Source of the DNA: Candidatus Zhuqueibacterota bacterium
GTDB lineage: Bacteria > Electryoneota > RPQS01
DNA length: 64,000 bases
Reading direction: 5' to 3'
NCBI GenBank assembly: GCA_003818605.1
Contig: RPQS01000020.1
Span: forward strand, 1 to 64,000
Part shown: one piece after another, positions 60,511-64,000 of the stretch
Layout: each line of letters begins with the position of its first letter
How positions within the stretch are numbered: the first letter of the stretch is position 1
Made by a program: the position numbers and the translations under genes
Notes under the pieces: model-generated
Database searches by the model: none
Told to the model about the DNA's origin: nothing
Seen by the model: the letters and a program-made list of their open reading frames with translations, nothing else

Positions 60511-62541
60511 CTATTTGATGAGCAGCAGCTTGGTCGTCGCTGAGAACGACGATGTTTCCATGCGGCAGAAATAGAGACCGCCGCTCAGCGGCGACGCGTC
60601 GAAAATCACGTTATGAAAACCGACAGGTCGGACTCCTTCCGCCAGGATTGCCGCCTGCCGTCCCAATATGTCGTATACGGTAATGCGAACGAACTCGCTC
60701 CTTGTCAATCCGAAACAAATCATTGTAGTCGGATTAAACGGATTCGGCCAGGCGGGCAGCAATTGCGTTTGGAGCGGCATATCAGCACGATGTTCGGGAA
60801 TTCCGCTCGGTTCATAGCTGACGTGAAGGGAATCGCCGGCCCGCGGATTCAACGGTGCGTGAGATTGGTCTACTAATTCGAGAACGATGGAGTTGTTGCC
60901 TTGAGTGAGCTGCGTAACCAGCACGGAATCCGGATTCGTGTACCAGCCGATTACGGTTCCATTCACCTTTAATTCTACCACGCCGTCCGCCAGAGGTTCG
61001 CCTACGGCGAAATCTTCAATATCGTAGTGTACCGTAAGTGGTAAGTCGGACACTTGCGCCCCCTCATGAGGTGCAGTGATTTGCAATGAAGGTTCCGGCT
61101 GCGGATTGTACGGTCCGAAAGAGCCGTCCGGGTTTACATTCTGCAAAAAAATGTCAGGCGAGACACCGCCCCGATTTTCCTGCCAGACGGCGATAACTTG
61201 TCCCGTATCATTGCGGGTTGAAACCAGATAACCTTTGGGGCTTACAGTTAAGGTAAGACTGATCGGCGAAGCGGCCCAGACCAACGATCCATCTGAAGCC
61301 ACGCGAAATGCTTTAATCCTGCTGTCTACTTGACTGCCGGGAGCATACTCAATGTAGGTAACAATAGCTCCGTTGCCGCACGTCGCCGCCTGAATGTCGT
61401 GCCGTTGCTGATCGCCTAATGGAATAAAGTCTTGGCCGTTCGACGTCCACTGAACAGTCCCGTCATTGCCGATGCGTTGTCCGCCCACGCCCCATTCGGA
61501 CTGATTCGGGCTGGCAATCATGTAAAATAGCATTACTCCCTGATTATCGGCAGATATGCAGAGTGCCGGATCCATTTGGAGTTGAGTTCCGGATGTCGAA
61601 ACAATGACTCCATTACGAGTCCAGAGCGGTGCACCGTTAGCGGCAATGTGCTGGGCAAAGGCGTGTAGAGTGTTGTCGCGGCTATCGTACCAATAACTAT
61701 ACGCTCCACCTGCGCCATCCGCGAGCATATCCGGCTTCATTTGGACACCGATTCCGCCAGCATCCGATACTACGACTCCGCTGGCGGGCCATTGCGCGGT
61801 TCCGAACGAATCGAATTTTTGCATGCAGATGTGGCGGATAGCCCAGAACTCCGGCCCCAGATGCTTCAAGTACTGGACGATGACTCCATCATTTTCCGCA
61901 GGAGCGATACGCGGAATAGATAAACCGTTTATTCCATTCGTCAGCGTCATCGTGTTCGGAGTCCAAACGTCCACACCCGCAGGCGTCAGTTTGCGAAGAT
62001 TAACAACCATCCCGGCATCAGTCTCCTGCTGCCAGGCGATGACGATGTTTCCGCCCATTGTGACCGTAACTCGCGGACTGGGTTCGAAATCGCCGTTGTC
62101 GGAAATTGCAATGCCGTCCGGTCCCCAAACGAACACTCCCGCGGGGCTGATTCGATAGGCATAGATGTCCCAATCATCCCCGGCGCGAATATCGTTGAAG
62201 ACAATGATCGCGTGATCAGCGGCATCCACCGTCATATCGTAGTCCGTAATCCACGTGTCTTGCGGATGATCGCTGATGAGAATGCCGTTGCGCGTCCACT
62301 GCGGGATTCCGTTTCCATCGAGCCGCTGCAGATAGACATCGTAATTCCCGGATAGCAGATCGAACCAGCAAATGTAGCAGCCTCCGTCGGAAGTGGCGGC
62401 GACTTTAGGAACGGTCTGCTCGCCTGCATGGTTGCAGATGACCAGATTCGTGTCCGGTGATGCCGGCCATTGAGCGAATACTGATGCCGCAAGAAGGAAG
62501 GCAGAGAGAACGGTGAGCCGAACAAATGGATGATAAATCAT
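60511..62541 (-). CDS. Secreted repeat protein (propeller-like) with type IX sorting domain
   Basis: A 676-residue protein from ATG 62541, preceded by GGAGGG and opening a signal peptide ending VFA-QWP. Residues about 25-480 are made of repeating units with the flavour of QRLDGNGIPQWTRNGILIS and YRISPAGVFVWGPDGIAIS (about 50-60 residues per unit), as in secreted beta-propeller-like proteins of FCB bacteria. An Ig-like domain follows (about 490-580; LQITAPHEGAQVSDLPLTV). The last 80 residues (AWPNPFNPTTMICF...YDILGRQAAI...GGLYFCRM...KLLLIK) form a T9SS type-A sorting domain. No catalytic motif is seen, so function is unknown. Confidence 0.82.
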   Translation of the reverse strand: MIYHPFVRLTVLSAFLLAASVFAQWPASPDTNLVICNHAGEQTVPKVAATSDGGCYICWFDLLSGNYDVYLQRLDGNGIPQWTRNGILISDHPQDTWITDYDMTVDAADHAIIVFNDIRAGDDWDIYAYRISPAGVFVWGPDGIAISDNGDFEPSPRVTVTMGGNIVIAWQQETDAGMVVNLRKLTPAGVDVWTPNTMTLTNGINGLSIPRIAPAENDGVIVQYLKHLGPEFWAIRHICMQKFDSFGTAQWPASGVVVSDAGGIGVQMKPDMLADGAGGAYSYWYDSRDNTLHAFAQHIAANGAPLWTRNGVIVSTSGTQLQMDPALCISADNQGVMLFYMIASPNQSEWGVGGQRIGNDGTVQWTSNGQDFIPLGDQQRHDIQAATCGNGAIVTYIEYAPGSQVDSRIKAFRVASDGSLVWAASPISLTLTVSPKGYLVSTRNDTGQVIAVWQENRGGVSPDIFLQNVNPDGSFGPYNPQPEPSLQITAPHEGAQVSDLPLTVHYDIEDFAVGEPLADGVVELKVNGTVIGWYTNPDSVLVTQLTQGNNSIVLELVDQSHAPLNPRAGDSLHVSYEPSGIPEHRADMPLQTQLLPAWPNPFNPTTMICFGLTRSEFVRITVYDILGRQAAILAEGVRPVGFHNVIFDASPLSGGLYFCRMETSSFSATTKLLLIK

Positions 62542-62584
62542 GGTGTCCCTCCGGGGAAAGATGTCAGAAACTGTGGATATCACA

Positions 62585-62613
62585 AATGTACAGAAATCGT
62601 TTGAGGTTGTCAA
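62585..62613 (-). promoter_or_regulatory. Probable sigma-70 promoter of the leftward secreted protein
   Basis: On the minus strand TTGACA (62613-62608), 17-bp spacer, TACATT (62590-62585), about 44 bp before the ATG at 62541. Confidence 0.6.
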
Positions 62614-62702
62614 TTACGTGTGTTTTCCGCCTCATTCATTAGAGTGGTATGGACTCCGAATTGTTTCTGACAACGAGTAGGCAGAAAACGAAAGAAGCTT
62701 AC

Positions 62703-62732
62703 TTGAGTCAACGCTATTATATTGAATAATAT
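62703..62732 (+). promoter_or_regulatory. Candidate promoter of metH
   Basis: TTGAGT (62703-62708), 18-bp spacer, TAATAT (62727-62732). It would give a leader of about 180 nt before the ATG at 62918. That leader shows no recognisable cobalamin or SAM riboswitch core and no gene. Confidence 0.35.
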
Positions 62733-62917
62733 AAGAATAAGATTACGCAGCTCAGCAATTCAGCTTTCGTCCATTCGTACAGCCTGCGGTTCGACATGTA
62801 TAAGAGTACCGTATGTATGCATCATCATGGTGGGGTTGTCGGCTTGCTTTTTGACTTGGATGTCAGTAATTTTGTTTACTCAAAGAACAATTAGCTTCAG
62901 GGTTATCATTGAATCCC

Positions 62918-64000
62918 ATGTCTTTCCAACCCGCCGAAAAACTCATGCGCGAATTGCGAGACGAAATGTCCCGCCGCATACTCGTGCTTGACGGAGCAAC
63001 CGGCACGGGCTTGGAAGCGCTCGGCCCGACGGCAGCGGATTTCGGCGGTGAAAACCTTTCAGGCTGCAATGAGGCTCTGAATCTCAACGCGCCCGAATTT
63101 GTTCGGCAGCTACATCACGGCTATATCGAAGCCGGTGCCGATATTATTGAGACCAATACATTCAATGGTTCGACCATTGTACTGGCGGAGTACGGCCTCG
63201 ACAAGCAGGTTCACGAGATCAACCGGCGAGCGGCGGAACTGGCGCGCGAAGCGGCGGGAAAATTCGCGGGAGACCGCCGGATATTTGTAGCCGGATCCAT
63301 GGGACCGACGAACAAATCCATATCCGTGACCGGTGGTGTGACCTTTGACGATATTATCAACACATACCGCCTGCAAGCGGAAGGACTAATTGCGGGCGGT
63401 GTGGATTACTTGTTGCTCGAAACGCAGCAGGATACAATCAACATCAAAGCCGCGTTGATTGGAGTGGATGAAGCCATGCACCGCGTGGGGCGGCGCGTTC
63501 CTCTGGCCGTGTCGGTTACTATAGAACTGAACGGTACGATGCTCGCCGGGCAGAACATTGAAGCGCTTTATTACACGCTGGCTTCTCGCGACCTTCTCTA
63601 TCTGGGAATGAACTGTGCTACCGGTCCCGGCCAGATGACTGATCATTTGCGCACACTTGCGCAGCTTTCGCATTTTCCCGTATCGTGTGTTCCCAATGCG
63701 GGTATGCCCAATACGCAGGGCAAGTACGACGAGGGGCCGTCGCATTTTCACGAGCATTTCGAGCGATTCTGTACGGAAGGTTTTGTGAATCTGATCGGCG
63801 GCTGCTGTGGAACAACAGCGGAACATGTTCGCGCCATGCGCGAAGTGGCCGACCACCATCGCCCGCGCAAACCAAATCTCAAATCCGTCCGCCGCGCATT
63901 GGCGGGCAATGAACCGCTAAAGATTGACGAATTCATTCGCCCGGTATTTGTCGGCGAACGCACGAACGTAATCGGTTCGCGCAAATTCAAACGTCTGATC
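62918..64000 (+). CDS. metH: Cobalamin-dependent methionine synthase, N-terminal part (continues beyond window)
   Basis: 361 codons are visible from ATG 62918 to the window edge. Residues 1-325 form the homocysteine-binding barrel: LDGATGTGLE at the start, IETNTFNGS, GSMGPTNKS, LLLETQQD, the zinc ligand Cys in GMNCATGP and the Cys pair in LIGGCCGTTAEH. From about 340 the pterin-binding (methyltetrahydrofolate) domain begins with VFVGERTNVIGSRKF, which identifies MetH rather than BhmT or MmuM. The cobalamin-binding and activation domains would lie beyond the window. The reaction is methyl transfer from methyltetrahydrofolate to homocysteine in the cytoplasm. The ribosome site is weak. Confidence 0.94.
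   Translation, partial: MSFQPAEKLMRELRDEMSRRILVLDGATGTGLEALGPTAADFGGENLSGCNEALNLNAPEFVRQLHHGYIEAGADIIETNTFNGSTIVLAEYGLDKQVHEINRRAAELAREAAGKFAGDRRIFVAGSMGPTNKSISVTGGVTFDDIINTYRLQAEGLIAGGVDYLLLETQQDTINIKAALIGVDEAMHRVGRRVPLAVSVTIELNGTMLAGQNIEALYYTLASRDLLYLGMNCATGPGQMTDHLRTLAQLSHFPVSCVPNAGMPNTQGKYDEGPSHFHEHFERFCTEGFVNLIGGCCGTTAEHVRAMREVADHHRPRKPNLKSVRRALAGNEPLKIDEFIRPVFVGERTNVIGSRKFKRLI

Noticed and set aside
62733-62917. Possible riboswitch in the metH leader
   Set aside because: No cobalamin B12-box, SAM-type core or convincing set of conserved helices could be found by eye; a covariance search would settle it.

Overview
The window looks like a chromosomal segment of a diderm bacterium of the FCB (Fibrobacteres-Chlorobi-Bacteroidetes) group, probably one of its candidate phyla such as KSB1, Zixibacteria, Marinimicrobia or relatives; the exact phylum cannot be fixed from sequence alone. 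The evidence is a set of exported proteins ending in a type IX secretion (Por) type-A sorting domain (the PNPFNP...G.Y....G....K.LL.K pattern), a PorV/PorQ-family outer-membrane protein, a TonB receptor with a carboxypeptidase-regulatory-like N-terminus, and TTGACA-type sigma-70 promoters together with a sigma-54 system. No rRNA, tRNA, CRISPR array, insertion sequence or phage gene was found.

Region 1 (1-37.7 kb) is a large alpha-glucan (starch/glycogen) utilisation locus built around a divergent promoter region at 7.1-7.9 kb. Leftward run an exported GH31 alpha-glucosidase, a sodium:sugar symporter and an exported GH57 enzyme (cut by the window edge). Rightward run a TonB receptor, a 1166-residue exported protein and a PorV-like protein (translationally coupled), then a secreted carbohydrate-binding protein. 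After a terminator follows a tightly packed operon: a multidomain GH13 amylase, an exported amylo-1,6-glucosidase-like enzyme, an ABC ATPase, a second GH57 enzyme with CBM20, a sugar-binding lipoprotein and two permeases. A third GH57 enzyme, a FadL-like porin and a secreted multi-module binding protein follow. The logic is: surface and periplasmic debranching and depolymerisation, outer-membrane import by TonB/porin, inner-membrane import by ABC and Na+ symport. There is no recognisable SusD.

Region 2 (37.8-43.3 kb) is a mixed stretch: a secreted esterase (leftward), a PflX-like radical SAM protein, a cupin, a Smr-domain protein, a short fragment resembling the C-terminus of a radical SAM protein, a secreted protein of unknown function flanked by two inverted copies of a 32-bp nested palindrome, and a non-coding segment rich in dyads.

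Region 3 (43.3-55.9 kb) is the most unusual. A soluble GAF histidine kinase and an NtrC-type regulator precede a strong terminator, then a good sigma-54 promoter (GG-N10-GC), then a cluster of iron-sulfur flavoproteins: a doubled four-Cys small protein, a NuoE-like subunit with a zinc-ribbon tail, a 1056-residue NuoF-GltD fusion, a NuoG-N-terminal-like ferredoxin protein and a GltB-like FMN protein that has lost both the glutaminase domain and the [3Fe-4S] motif. This resembles a fused Stn/Nfn-type electron-bifurcating transhydrogenase with an extra GltB-like subunit. A GAF-PPDK-N protein follows.

Region 4 (56-64 kb) holds a PAP2-family membrane phosphatase, an exported M3 peptidase, an exported beta-propeller/transglutaminase protein, a secreted sorting-domain protein (leftward) and the start of metH (cut by the window edge).
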